Source: Pseudomonas bijieensis (lineage in GTDB: Bacteria > Pseudomonadota > Gammaproteobacteria > Pseudomonadales > Pseudomonadaceae). Taken from it: 64,000 bases of DNA. This document shows, piece by piece, positions 51,796-60,851 of this stretch. Numbering within the stretch: position 1 is the first letter of the stretch; each line of letters begins with the position of its first letter. The notes beneath the pieces were generated by a model. The model made no database searches, was not told the origin of the DNA, and saw only the letters and a list, made by a program, of their open reading frames with translations. The translations under genes were made by a program, and so were the position numbers. The stretch spans positions 4,959,501 to 5,023,500 of the forward strand of contig NZ_CP048810.1 in assembly GCF_013347965.1 (NCBI RefSeq). The letters run 5' to 3'.

Positions 51796-52323
51796 TCAGC
51801 CTTTGTAGGCGGCAACCGATTTGGTGATCGCTTCGCGGGCGGCGTCTGCACCGGCCCAGCCTTCGATCTTGACCCACTTGCCTTTTTCGAGGTCTTTGTA
51901 GTTCGCGAAGAAGTGCTCGATCTGCTGGATCAGCAGCGGTGGCAGGTCGGTGTATTCCTTCACGTCGACGTACAGTTGCGACAGTTTGTCGTGTGGCACT
52001 GCGATGACTTTGGCATCGCCGCCGCCGTCGTCGGTCATGTTCAGGATGCCGACCGGACGGGCGCGGATGACCGAGCCTGGGGCCACTGGGTATGGGGTCA
52101 CGACCAGCACGTCGAGGGGGTCGCCGTCGTCGGCCAGGGTGTTGGGGATGTAACCGTAGTTGGCCGGGTAGAACATCGGGGTGGCCATGAAACGGTCAAC
52201 GAACAGGCAGTCGCTGTCTTTGTCGATTTCGTATTTGATCGGGGCGTGGTTGGCCGGGATTTCGATCGCGACGTAGATGTCGTTCGGCAGGTCTTTGCCA
52301 GCCGGAATCTTGCTGTAGCTCAT
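51796..52323 (-). CDS. ppa: Inorganic pyrophosphatase
   Basis: 175-residue family I enzyme that hydrolyses PPi to phosphate and pulls biosynthetic reactions forward. Signature [11 protein letters not shown] near residue 65 (Asp triad for Mg), substrate-binding [17 protein letters not shown] near 28, and [14 protein letters not shown] near 98. Cytosolic hexamer in this family. Single gene with its own terminator, downstream of mtfA on the same strand. Confidence 0.98.
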   Translation of the reverse strand: MSYSKIPAGKDLPNDIYVAIEIPANHAPIKYEIDKDSDCLFVDRFMATPMFYPANYGYIPNTLADDGDPLDVLVVTPYPVAPGSVIRARPVGILNMTDDGGGDAKVIAVPHDKLSQLYVDVKEYTDLPPLLIQQIEHFFANYKDLEKGKWVKIEGWAGADAAREAITKSVAAYKG

Positions 52324-52434
52324 TGGGCGGTGCCCCCGTTAGTTGACCAAATGACTGGTCGGATTGACCAAAAAGTGGCGGCGATTATAGGCATATTCGG
52401 CCGCTGTTGCCACGTTGGCAGGGTCTTAGAGACC

Positions 52435-53247
52435 TTAGTATGACGCCTGATAGACCGGATCTTCGGCTTGAAGTTGCCGCAGCCGGGCCAAAGGATCCTG
52501 GCGGTAGAACGCCTGGAGCTGTTCATAGACCTTGGGATAGGCCTGGTGCAGCAGGTCCGGGGCGCTGAAGAAGTATTCGCTGGTGACGGCGAAGAATTCC
52601 GCCGGGTTTTCGGCGGCGTAGGGGTCGATGATGGTTTCTGCGTCGGGGTTGTGGTCCAGTTGCCGGTTGAGGTCATCGAAGGCCTGTTGCATGGCGTCGG
52701 CCCAATCCTGGACGCGCATGTCGGCGTGCAGCGGCGGCAGGCCGTTGGCGTCGCCGTTGAGCATGTCGAGTTTGTGTGCCAGTTCGTGGATCACCAGGTT
52801 GTAGCCGTCCCAACCGCCGCTGGCGAGCACGCCGTCCCAGGCCAGGATGATCGGGCCCTGGGGCCAGGCTTCGCCGCTGTGTTCGCCGTCCCATTCGTGC
52901 TCGATGCCGCTGGCGTCGCGGTAGCGCTGGGGGCTGAGGAAGTCGTCGGGGTAGAGGACGATTTCGTGGAAGCCCTGGTACCAGTTCAGTTCGCCGAGGT
53001 GCATCAGTGGTAGTTGCGCCTGGGCGGCGAGCAGCAGGCGTTGTTCCTGGTGCAGTTCGACGCCGGGCAGGGCGGTGAGGTGTTTGTCATGCAGGAACAG
53101 CACGCAGGCTTCGCGCAGCCACTGGTCCTCGGCGGCGCTGATGCCGTCGAGGAAACTCAACTGATGACGCACGCGCTGCCAGGTTTCCTCGGTGACAGGG
53201 TGTTTGGCGAGGGTGCGTTGGCGGCGCCAGTTGCTCAGGGACCACAT
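52435..53247 (-). CDS. mtfA: MtfA-like zinc-dependent peptidase
   Basis: 270 residues of the MtfA/M90 family (DUF980). Zinc motif HELAHKLD near residue 153, with the third ligand in the PAEFFAVTSEYFF helix near 215. N-terminal WRRQRTLAKHPVTEETWQ and LLAAQAQLPLMHL are typical. In E. coli MtfA interacts with the repressor Mlc and has aminopeptidase activity; that role is family knowledge only. Next to dedA and ppa, as in other Pseudomonas. Confidence 0.93.
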   Translation of the reverse strand: MWSLSNWRRQRTLAKHPVTEETWQRVRHQLSFLDGISAAEDQWLREACVLFLHDKHLTALPGVELHQEQRLLLAAQAQLPLMHLGELNWYQGFHEIVLYPDDFLSPQRYRDASGIEHEWDGEHSGEAWPQGPIILAWDGVLASGGWDGYNLVIHELAHKLDMLNGDANGLPPLHADMRVQDWADAMQQAFDDLNRQLDHNPDAETIIDPYAAENPAEFFAVTSEYFFSAPDLLHQAYPKVYEQLQAFYRQDPLARLRQLQAEDPVYQASY

Positions 53248-53253
53248 GGGCGA

Positions 53254-53901
53254 TCAGGCTTTCGAGGCGCGCTGGCTCATTTTGCTGCGCACCAGGCTGA
53301 TGATCATCGGCAGCAGCGACACCAGGATGATGCCCACCACCAGCAGTGACAGGTTCTGCTTGATGAACGGCACGTTGCCGAAGAAGTAGCCGAGGGTGAC
53401 CAGGCCGCCGACCCAGAGGACGGTACCGAGGACGCTGAAGCCGAAGAAGCGCAGGTAGTTCATTTTGCCCACGCCGGCGACGAAGGGGGCGAAGGTGCGG
53501 ATGATCGGCAGGAAGCGCGCCAGGGTCACGGTTTTGCCGCCGTGTTTGTCGTAGAAGTCGTGGGTTTGCTGCAGGTAGTCGCGGCGGAAGATTTTCGAGT
53601 CGGGGTTGCTGAACAGTTTTTCGCCGGCGGTGCGGCCGATCAGGTAGTTGGTGCTGTCGCCGAGGATCGCCGCCAGCATCAACAGGCCGGCCAACAGCAG
53701 TGGGTCCATGGCACCACCCGCGGCTACGGCGCCGGCGATGAACAGCAGGGAGTCGCCCGGCAGGAAGGGCGTCACCACCAGGCCGGTTTCACAGAAGATC
53801 ACCAGGAACAGGATGGCGTAGACCCAGGTGCCGTAGTTGGTCACCAGCATGTCGAGGTAGACGTCGAGATGCAGAATGAGGTCGAGGGGGTTGAAATCCA
53901 T
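53254..53901 (-). CDS. DedA family membrane protein
   Basis: 215 residues from ATG 53901; AGGTG lies 7 bases before it. Membrane protein with the DedA/SNARE-associated signature: FCETGLVVTPFLPGDSLLF near residue 40, LGDSTNYLIGRTAGEKL near 85, and GGKTVTLARFLPIIRTFAPFVAGVGKM near 125. DedA proteins are proposed lipid-carrier flippases needed for envelope integrity and resistance to cationic peptides. Starts upstream of mtfA on the same strand, 6 bases between them. Confidence 0.92.
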   Translation of the reverse strand: MDFNPLDLILHLDVYLDMLVTNYGTWVYAILFLVIFCETGLVVTPFLPGDSLLFIAGAVAAGGAMDPLLLAGLLMLAAILGDSTNYLIGRTAGEKLFSNPDSKIFRRDYLQQTHDFYDKHGGKTVTLARFLPIIRTFAPFVAGVGKMNYLRFFGFSVLGTVLWVGGLVTLGYFFGNVPFIKQNLSLLVVGIILVSLLPMIISLVRSKMSQRASKA

Positions 53902-54092
53902 GCAAAACACCTGTGGTGGCGGCCCGACTCGGCAGGCTGGTGGGGCTGGCTTTGAGTATGGCTACAGAGTGTGTAGCTTTTTCTTACAAGCTGGGAAGAG
54001 CGGCATTATACGGTGAGGATTGTGAAGCGCGTGTTGAGTTTGTAGCTGGGGATTTCTGAGGGGGGCGGTTGGATGAGGCATCGGCTCGGACC

Positions 54093-54333
54093 GCTTTTGT
54101 GGCGAGGGAGCTTGCTCCCGCTGGAGCGCGAAGCGGTCCCCTAAAGGCTGACTAGGTCAGTCTGGTGTACCGCGTGCTCAGGTTTTGGGTCTGCTGTGCA
54201 GCCCAGCGGGGATAAATCCCCTCGCCACAAGGTTTCACCTAGCCACACAGGGTTGGTGGTGTGTCATTGGGATTTGGTTGGCTGGGTTGTGGGTGCTGCG
54301 CACCCAAGCGGGAGCAAGCTCCCTCGCCACAAG
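54093..54333. repeat. Mosaic of REP arms
   Basis: Within the 53902-54375 gap: GTGGCGAGGGAGCTTGCTCC (~54098-54117), then an arm of the other subtype (CAGCGGGGATAAATCCCCTC, ~54200-54220), then AGCGGGAGCAAGCTCCCTCG (~54308-54328). Arms of two subtypes are paired with each other, unlike the matched doublets elsewhere. 53,902-54,090 shows nothing recognisable. Confidence 0.7.
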
Positions 54334-54375
54334 GGGTGCACTCAGCCACAGAGGTTTCACCCAGCCACCAGGGGG

Positions 54376-54838
54376 TCAGATCCCGTCGCTGATCGGCAAC
54401 ACGTAGTTCTTGAACTCGGTGTCTTCCTTGAAGCCGATCGATTCGTAGGTTTTCTGCGCCACTTCGTTGTTGCTGCTGGTGGAGACGCGCATGCGTACGG
54501 CGTTGGTTTCCTTGGCCATTTTTTTTCGCGGTGCGGATCAGGTTGTCGGCCACCAGTTGGCGGCGAGCGTCTTCGGCGACGTAGATGTCGTTGAGGATCC
54601 ACACGCGCTTGAGCGACAGCGACGAGAAGCTTGGGTAGAGCTGGCAGAAGCCCAGCAGTTTGTTGTCGTCGTCATCGGGCAAGGCCAGGTAGATCACCGA
54701 TTCCTTGCGGCGCAGGCGTTTTTCGAGGAAGGCTCGGGACGAGTCCGGGTAGGGCAGTGAGCCGTAGAATTCCCGATACTTGACGAACAATGGGGTCAGC
54801 AGGTCCAGGTGTTCCAGGGTCGCTTGGATAATCCGCAT
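54376..54838 (-). pseudogene. GNAT acetyltransferase, frameshifted at an A8 run
   Basis: The frame from ATG 54838 reads a normal GNAT protein: MRIIQATLEHLDLLTPLFVKYREFYG, FLEKRLRRKESVIYLAL, LLGFCQLYPSFSSLSLKRVWILNDIYVAEDAR. After RTAKK it meets eight A (T8 at 54519-54526 on the plus strand) and runs into an unrelated tail ending at 54239. Removing one A restores AKETNAVRMRVSTSSNNEVA, the motif B-like QKTYESIGFKEDTEF and a stop at 54376-54378. Also the acetyl-CoA loop (RRQLVADNL) is otherwise intact. Real decay, slippage-controlled expression and a sequencing error are all possible. Confidence 0.85.
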
Positions 54839-54944
54839 GGTAGGTCTCGTCTGCAAGGGTCGACAGATATTCAGACAACAACTTCGCGCTGCCGTGCTTT
54901 TGATGCTGCCTGAAAGCGGATCAAAAACGCAACGGATAAACGGA

Positions 54945-55769
54945 TCAGCTTTGGGGCGGCATGAGTAGGAAGTTACCTTTCATATCGGCGGTATTTTCCG
55001 AGTCTAGAGTTTGAACCTGGGCTTCGTCCTTCAGATTGACCCCCGAGAGCTGGCGGCGACAGGCCTCGCGCATCAGGTAGATCAGGCGGTGGGCGGCCAT
55101 GCCGTAGCTCAAGCCTTCGAGGCGGACGTTGGAGATGCAGTTGCGATAGGCATCGGTCAGGCCGACCTTGGGGTTGTAGGTGAAATACAGCCCCAGGCTG
55201 TCGGGGGAGCTGAGGCCGGGGCGTTCGCCGATCAGGATCACCGACATTTTTGCGCCGAGCCGCTGGGCTACTTCATCGGCCACCGCGACCCGGCCTTGCT
55301 CCACCAGGATCACGGGTGACACCGACCAGCCGTCAGCGGCGATCTGTTCTTCCAATCGTGCGAGGAACGGCAGCGTATGCCGATGCACCGCCAGCGCCGA
55401 CAAGCCATCAGCGACGACGATGGCCAGGTCCACGCCGCCGGGGTGAGCCGCTGCGTAGTCATCCAGGATTTTTGCAGAGGCCTCGTCGAGCCGTCGGCCC
55501 AGGTCCGGGCGTTGCAGGTAGCTATGGCGGTCGGCGGCGGCGCTATGGAGCAGCAGGCTTTCGCGGCCGCGCTCGGCCAGTTGTGCACGAATCCCTTGGT
55601 GATCGAACGCCAGGTGCACCGCATCGCGGGCCTGGGCGTGGGCGTATTGGAAGTCCAGTTGCGCCTGGGTCGGCAGGCTGGTGCCGGTGCGACCCAGGGC
55701 GATGCGCGCCGGGGTCAGGCGGCGCAGTTCCAGCCAAGGGTTTTGTGGATCGACAGGTTTGTTATCCAT
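54945..55769 (-). CDS. eutC: Ethanolamine ammonia-lyase small subunit
   Basis: 274 residues from ATG 55769. Family marks: [25 protein letters not shown] near the N-terminus, [15 protein letters not shown], and [33 protein letters not shown], the last helping to bind the adenosylcobalamin. With EutB it splits ethanolamine to acetaldehyde and ammonia. It is the third gene of eat-eutB-eutC, 11 bases after eutB. No microcompartment shell genes are present in this window, so acetaldehyde is probably handled by exaC. Confidence 0.96.
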   Translation of the reverse strand: MDNKPVDPQNPWLELRRLTPARIALGRTGTSLPTQAQLDFQYAHAQARDAVHLAFDHQGIRAQLAERGRESLLLHSAAADRHSYLQRPDLGRRLDEASAKILDDYAAAHPGGVDLAIVVADGLSALAVHRHTLPFLARLEEQIAADGWSVSPVILVEQGRVAVADEVAQRLGAKMSVILIGERPGLSSPDSLGLYFTYNPKVGLTDAYRNCISNVRLEGLSYGMAAHRLIYLMREACRRQLSGVNLKDEAQVQTLDSENTADMKGNFLLMPPQS

Positions 55770-55780
55770 CGGCAGCTCAC

Positions 55781-57175
55781 TTATCCCAAATGCGCCAGGG
55801 CGTGACGGAACGCCGGTGGCAGGTTGTCGCCGAACCGCACCCGGCCATCGGCCTGGGTGAAGATGCCCATGTTCGCCAGCCAAGTCTCGAATTCCGGCGC
55901 CGGCTTCAGGCCCAGGGTCTGGCGGGCGTAGAGGGCGTCGTGGAACGAGGTGGTCTGGTAGTTGAGCATGATGTCGTCGGAGCCGGGGATGCCCATGATG
56001 AAGTTGATCCCGGCCACGCCCAGCAGGGTCAGCAGGGTGTCCATGTCGTCCTGGTCGGCTTCGGCGTGGTTGGTGTAGCAGATGTCGCAGCCCATCGGCA
56101 CGCCCAAGAGCTTGCCGCAGAAGTGGTCTTCGAGGCCGGCGCGGATGATCTGTTTGCCGTTGTACAGGTATTCCGGGCCGATGAAACCTACAACCGTGTT
56201 CACCAAAAACGGCTTGAAATGGCGTGCCACGGCGTAGGCTCGGGTTTCGCAGGTCTGTTGATCGACGCCGTGGTGGGCGTTGGCCGACAGCGCGCTGCCC
56301 TGGCCGGTTTCGAAGTACATCAGGTTGTTGCCCAAGGTGCCGCGATTCAGGCTGAGCCCGGCGTCGTAGCCTTCCTTCAACACGTTGAGGTTGATGCCGA
56401 AACTGGCGTTGGCCGCTTCGGTGCCGGCGATGGACTGGAACACCAGGTCCAGGGGCACGCCACGGTTCGCCGCTTCGATGGAGGTAGTGACGTGGGTCAG
56501 CACGCAGCCTTGGGTGGGGATGTCGTAGCGCTGGATGATGGCGTCGAGCATTTCCAGCATCGCGCAGATCGACGCGGTGCTGTCGGTGGCCGGGTTGATG
56601 CCGATCATGGCGTCGCCGTTGCCGTAGAGCAGGCCGTCGAGGATGCTCGCCGCGATCCCGGCCGGTTCGTCGGTGGGGTGGTTGGGTTGCAGGCGGGTGG
56701 ACAGGCGCCCGCGCAGGCCGAGGGTGCCGCGGAACTTGGTCACCACGCGGATTTTCTGTGCCACCAGCACCAGATCCTGCACGCGCATGATCTTCGACAC
56801 GGCGGCGACCATTTCCGGCGTCAGCCCCGGAGCCAGTGCCCGCAGGCTCTGTTCATCGGCGGCGTCGCTGAGCAGCCAGTCGCGAAAACCGCCGACGGTG
56901 AGGTGGCTGACAACGGCGAAGGCCTGTTTGTCGTGAGTGTCGACGATCAGCCGGGTGACTTCGTCGGCCTCGTAAGGAATCAGCATTTCTTGCAGGAAAT
57001 GGCTGAGGGGCAGGTCAGCCAGGGCCATTTGCGCGGCTACCCGCTCACCATCGTTGAGCGCCGCGACTTCGGCCAAAAAATCCCCGGAACGCGCCGGGCT
57101 GGCCTTGGCCATCAGCTCTTTGAGACTGTCGAAGCGATAGGTCTGGGCGCCGACGGAATGGGCGAATGCGGCCAT
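55781..57175 (-). CDS. eutB: Ethanolamine ammonia-lyase large subunit
   Basis: 464 residues from ATG 57175 (AGGAGG 10 bases upstream; longer upstream frame is not conserved-looking). TIM-barrel subunit with substrate residues in [38 protein letters not shown], the cobalamin-side helix [20 protein letters not shown], and [42 protein letters not shown]. Length fits the E. coli protein (453). Together with EutC it uses adenosylcobalamin radical chemistry; a BtuB-like receptor at the left edge of the window could supply the vitamin. Confidence 0.97.
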   Translation of the reverse strand: MAAFAHSVGAQTYRFDSLKELMAKASPARSGDFLAEVAALNDGERVAAQMALADLPLSHFLQEMLIPYEADEVTRLIVDTHDKQAFAVVSHLTVGGFRDWLLSDAADEQSLRALAPGLTPEMVAAVSKIMRVQDLVLVAQKIRVVTKFRGTLGLRGRLSTRLQPNHPTDEPAGIAASILDGLLYGNGDAMIGINPATDSTASICAMLEMLDAIIQRYDIPTQGCVLTHVTTSIEAANRGVPLDLVFQSIAGTEAANASFGINLNVLKEGYDAGLSLNRGTLGNNLMYFETGQGSALSANAHHGVDQQTCETRAYAVARHFKPFLVNTVVGFIGPEYLYNGKQIIRAGLEDHFCGKLLGVPMGCDICYTNHAEADQDDMDTLLTLLGVAGINFIMGIPGSDDIMLNYQTTSFHDALYARQTLGLKPAPEFETWLANMGIFTQADGRVRFGDNLPPAFRHALAHLG

Positions 57176-57367
57176 GGGGCGGTGTCCTCCTGAATCTCTA
57201 AATAATTCAACTACAGCGCAGACCCAACCCCTGTGGAGTAGCCCTGCTCCCACAGAGTTTCCCCACACAGGGCTAACCCTAAAAACAGGGCTCTCCCGCA
57301 CAGGGAGGAAACTGCGTGCACTTCTATAAGGCAGGCACCGGGCCCTCAGCCCGGCACCGGTGCAACT

Positions 57368-58738
57368 TCAGATACCTGTGAGCATAGCGTCCGCCGGGGC
57401 ATCGGAGCGTTGCTTGGCGGTCAGTTGGAAATACAGGTAGCCGACAACCATGAACGCCAGGAACACCAGGCCGATCAGCATGTTGAACCACGCCATCGCC
57501 ACCAGGCACACCACCGCCAGGAACAACGCGATGCCCGGCACGATCGGGTAGCCCGGGGCACGGAAGGTGCGTTCCAGGTTCGGTTCGGTCTTACGCAATC
57601 TGAACAGGCTGAGCATGCTGATGATGTACATCACGATGGCGCCGAACACCGACATGGTGATCATCGCGGCGGTCAGGCTCATGCCTTGCAGGTTGACCAG
57701 GCCATCGCTGTAGATCGCCGCGATGCCGATCACGCCGCCGGCCAGGATTGCCCGGTGCGGGGTCTGGAAGCGCGAGAGTTTCGCCAGGCCACGGGGCAGG
57801 TAGCCGGCCCGGGCCAGGGCGAAGAACTGCCGCGAGTAGCCGAGGATGATCCCGTGGAAACTCGCCACCAGGCCGAACAGGCCGATCCACACCAGCATGT
57901 GCATCCACGTGGAATTGTTGCCGACCACGGCCTTCATCGCTTGGGGCAGCGGGTCGTTGATGTTTGACAGGGTGCGCCAGTCACCGACGCCGCCGGCCAT
58001 GATCATCACGCCAATGGCCAGGAACACCAGGGTCAGGATGCCGCTGACGTAAGCGCGGGGAATCGTGCGTTTCGGGTCCTTGGCTTCTTCGGCGGCCATG
58101 GCCGCACCTTCGATGGCAAGGAAGAACCAGATCGCGAAGGGGATTGCGGCGAAAATGCCCGGGATCGAGGCGAGGGTGAACTCATTGGAGCCGGCCCAGC
58201 CGTTGAGCACGAAGTTGCTGAAGCTGAAGCCCGGCGCGACCACGCCCATGAACACCAGCAATTCGGCGACCGCCAGCACGGTGACCACCAGCTCGAACGC
58301 GGCGGCGATGCTGACGCCGAGGATGTTCAGGGTCATGAACACGATGTACGCGCCAACCGCCGCGAGCTTGGGGTCCAGCTCTGGAAACTGCACATTGAGG
58401 TAGGCGCCAATCGCCATGGCGATGGCCGGGGGCGCGAAGACAAATTCGATCAGCGTGGCGATCCCGGCGATCAACCCGCCTTTCTCACCAAAGGCCCGTC
58501 GGCTGTAGGCAAACGGCCCGCCAGCGTGGGGAATCGCGGTGGTCAATTCGGTGAAACTGAAGATGAAGCAGGTGTACATCAACGCCACCATGAGGGCGGT
58601 GACGAGAAACCCCAGGGTCCCAGCGGTGCCCCAGCCGTAACTCCAGCCGAAGTACTCGCCGGAAATCACCAGGCCGACGGCGATGCCCCATAAATGCAGG
58701 GTGCCGAGTGTGGGTTTGAGTTGAGTGGTAGAAGTCAT
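57368..58738 (-). CDS. eat: Ethanolamine permease
   Basis: 456 residues, twelve predicted helices, from ATG 58738. APC-superfamily ethanolamine permease: LHLWGIAVGLVISGEYFGWSYGW, SFTELTTAIPHAGGPFAYSRRAFG, FLAIEGAAMAAEEAKDPKRTIPRAY, and a C-terminal FRAPGYPIVPGIALFLA. Imports ethanolamine for EutBC. First gene of the eat-eutBC unit; a sigma-54 promoter lies 66 bases upstream. Confidence 0.94.
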   Translation of the reverse strand: MTSTTQLKPTLGTLHLWGIAVGLVISGEYFGWSYGWGTAGTLGFLVTALMVALMYTCFIFSFTELTTAIPHAGGPFAYSRRAFGEKGGLIAGIATLIEFVFAPPAIAMAIGAYLNVQFPELDPKLAAVGAYIVFMTLNILGVSIAAAFELVVTVLAVAELLVFMGVVAPGFSFSNFVLNGWAGSNEFTLASIPGIFAAIPFAIWFFLAIEGAAMAAEEAKDPKRTIPRAYVSGILTLVFLAIGVMIMAGGVGDWRTLSNINDPLPQAMKAVVGNNSTWMHMLVWIGLFGLVASFHGIILGYSRQFFALARAGYLPRGLAKLSRFQTPHRAILAGGVIGIAAIYSDGLVNLQGMSLTAAMITMSVFGAIVMYIISMLSLFRLRKTEPNLERTFRAPGYPIVPGIALFLAVVCLVAMAWFNMLIGLVFLAFMVVGYLYFQLTAKQRSDAPADAMLTGI

Positions 58739-58803
58739 AAGTCCTCTCTGTCTTTTTTTATTGTTTGATCTGTTGGACTTTCGGGTTTGTTGTGGAGCGG
58801 GCA

Positions 58804-58819
58804 CGCAAGGCTCATGCCA
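58804..58819 (-). promoter_or_regulatory. Sigma-54 promoter of eat-eutBC
   Basis: On the minus strand TGGCATGAGCCTTGCG (GG and GC at the correct 10-base spacing of the -24/-12 consensus TGGCAC-N5-TTGCW). It lies 66 bases before the eat ATG and matches control by the activator EatR encoded at the end of the regulon. Confidence 0.8.
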
Positions 58820-58858
58820 GAGCAGTGGGGCGGCAATTTGATGTTGTCAGTGAGGGCG

Positions 58859-58960
58859 CCATCGCGAGCAGGCTCGCTCCCACAGGGGATTTGGGCCAAC
58901 CCACAGAAAAAAAGGGTCACCCACAGTCCCTGTGGGAGCGAGCCTGCTCGCGATAGCTAT
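58859..58960. repeat. REP pair in outward orientation
   Basis: ATCGCGAGCAGGCTCGCTCCC (given from 58860; 20-base core) ends in CACAG, and 45 bases on CTGTGGGAGCGAGCCTGCTC begins. The outer tips therefore face each other tail-to-tail, opposite to the usual head-to-head doublet. Located between exaC and eat. Confidence 0.78.
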
Positions 58961-59000
58961 CTAAAGGGCGAAGCAGAACCACCTGCCTCGCCCCGAAGGC

Positions 59001-60521
59001 TTAGAAGAACCCCAACGGATTGATGTCGTAGCTCACCAGCAGGTTTTTGGTCTGCTGATAGTGATCGAGCATCATCTTGTGCGTCTCACGACCCACGCCG
59101 GACTTCTTGTAGCCACCGAACGCGGCGTGCGCCGGGTAGAGGTGGTAGCAGTTGGTCCAGACGCGACCGGCCTTGATCGCCCGGCCCATGCGGTAGGCGC
59201 GGTTGATGTCGCGGGTCCACAGACCGGCGCCGAGGCCGAACTCGGTGTCGTTGGCGATGGCCAGGGCTTCGGCTTCGTCCTTGAAGGTGGTGATGCTCAC
59301 CACTGGGCCGAAGATTTCTTCCTGGAACACGCGCATTTTGTTGGTGCCCTTGAGCAGGGTCGGCTGGATGTAATAACCGCTGGCCAGGTTGCCTTCGAGT
59401 TTTTCCACCTTGCCGCCGGTCAGCAGCTCGGCGCCTTCGCCCTTGGCGATTTCCAGGTACGAAAGAATCTTGTCGAATTGCTGCTCGGACGCCTGGGCGC
59501 CGACCATGGTGTCGGTGTCCAGCGGGTCGCCGCGTTTGATCTGCAGGACTTTGTTCATCACCACTTTCATGAACTCGTCGTAGATCGATTCTTGCACCAG
59601 GGCGCGGGATGGGCAGGTGCAGACTTCGCCTTGGTTGAAGAACGCCAGCACCAGGCCTTCGGCGGCTTTCTCGATGAAGCTCGGCTCGGCCTGCATGATG
59701 TCTTCGAAGAAGATGTTCGGCGACTTGCCGCCCAGTTCCACGGTGGACGGGATGATGTTCTCGGCGGCGCATTTCATGATGTGCGAGCCGACCGGGGTGG
59801 AACCGGTAAAGGCGATTTTGGCGATGCGCTTGCTGGTCGCCAGGGCTTCACCGGCTTCTTTACCGAAGCCTTGCACCACGTTCAACACGCCGGGTGGCAG
59901 CAGGTCGCCGATCAGCTCCATGAGCACGCAGATGCCCAGCGGGGTTTGCTCGGCTGGCTTGAGCACCACGCAGTTACCGGCGGCCAGGGCCGGGGCGAGT
60001 TTCCAGGCGGCCATCAGCAGCGGGAAGTTCCACGGGATGATCTGCCCGACCACGCCCAGCGGTTCATGGATGTGATAGGCCACGGTGTTGCCGTCGATCT
60101 CGGCGGCGCTGCCTTCCTGGGCCCGCAGGCAACCGGCGAAGTAGCGGAAGTGGTCGGCGGCCAGGGGGATGTCGGCATTGAGGGTTTCGCGCACGGCCTT
60201 GCCGTTGTCCCAGGATTCGGTGATCGCCAGCACTTCGAGGTTGGCTTCGATGCGGTCGGCGATTTTCAGCAGGATCAGCGAACGGGCCTGGGCCGACGTG
60301 GCGCCCCAGGCATCCGCGGCGGCGTGGGCGGCGTCCAGGGCTTTGTCGATGTCTTCGGCCGTGGAACGCGGGAATTCGGCAATGGGCTGGCCATTGACCG
60401 GGGAAGTATTGGTGAAGTACTGACCTTTGACAGGCGCGACGAACTCGCCGCCGATGTAGTTACCGTATTTGCTCTTGAACGAAACGATAGCGCCTTCAGT
60501 ACCGGGGTGAGCGTAACGCAT
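59001..60521 (-). CDS. exaC: NAD-dependent aldehyde dehydrogenase
   Basis: 506 residues from ATG 60521 (AGGAGA upstream), the same length as P. aeruginosa Exa[34 protein letters not shown], cofactor loop [13 protein letters not shown], Glu in [12 protein letters not shown], catalytic Cys in [15 protein letters not shown] (~residue 303) and EIFGPVVSI. Oxidises acetaldehyde, here from ethanolamine, to acetate. Preceded by a sigma-54 promoter 72 bases upstream and followed by the eat-eutBC unit; the divergent activator gene is eatR. Confidence 0.95.
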   Translation of the reverse strand: MRYAHPGTEGAIVSFKSKYGNYIGGEFVAPVKGQYFTNTSPVNGQPIAEFPRSTAEDIDKALDAAHAAADAWGATSAQARSLILLKIADRIEANLEVLAITESWDNGKAVRETLNADIPLAADHFRYFAGCLRAQEGSAAEIDGNTVAYHIHEPLGVVGQIIPWNFPLLMAAWKLAPALAAGNCVVLKPAEQTPLGICVLMELIGDLLPPGVLNVVQGFGKEAGEALATSKRIAKIAFTGSTPVGSHIMKCAAENIIPSTVELGGKSPNIFFEDIMQAEPSFIEKAAEGLVLAFFNQGEVCTCPSRALVQESIYDEFMKVVMNKVLQIKRGDPLDTDTMVGAQASEQQFDKILSYLEIAKGEGAELLTGGKVEKLEGNLASGYYIQPTLLKGTNKMRVFQEEIFGPVVSITTFKDEAEALAIANDTEFGLGAGLWTRDINRAYRMGRAIKAGRVWTNCYHLYPAHAAFGGYKKSGVGRETHKMMLDHYQQTKNLLVSYDINPLGFF

Positions 60522-60592
60522 GATGAGTTCTCCTTGGCTTTTGTGCTTATACGGGAGGCCGCGCAAAATTGAGCGCCGGTAATTAAGCCTAG

Positions 60593-60608
60593 AGCAAAGG
60601 TTGGGCCA
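60593..60608 (-). promoter_or_regulatory. Sigma-54 promoter of exaC
   Basis: On the minus strand TGGCCCAACCTTTGCT, with GG at -24 and GC at -12 in the correct register, 72 bases before the exaC ATG. Agreement with the consensus is good at GG, C, TTGC. Confidence 0.8.
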
Positions 60609-60693
60609 TTGCCTTGCAAGGCCCGTAAATCAAGACTTTAGGAGGGGTTCGCCGGACAAACGGATGCCGTGCGTGACGATTGCGATACAGCCG

Positions 60694-60733
60694 GTGTGAC
60701 AGTTTGTGCCATCGGCGAGACAGTCTGTGACTG
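60694..60733. promoter_or_regulatory. Candidate EatR enhancer sites
   Basis: ACAGTTTGTG (60699-60708) and ACAGTCTGTG (60720-60729) are direct repeats 21 bp apart, two helical turns. The second lies in the inverted repeat CAGTC-TGT-GACTG (60721-60733). They lie 90-130 bases upstream of the exaC sigma-54 promoter, a usual place for activator binding. The rest of 60,522-60,851 holds a half-REP (CCCAACGGGGATAAATCCCC, ~60808-60830). Confidence 0.5.
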
Positions 60734-60851
60734 ACAGGTCGCGCCAGCATTGCAAAGGTTGTTGGGCTGGAGGATGCTGACGCGAGTTGGCGGGAGGGCT
60801 GCTAAGCAGCCCAACGGGGATAAATCCCCTCACCACAGAGAACAATAAGAA

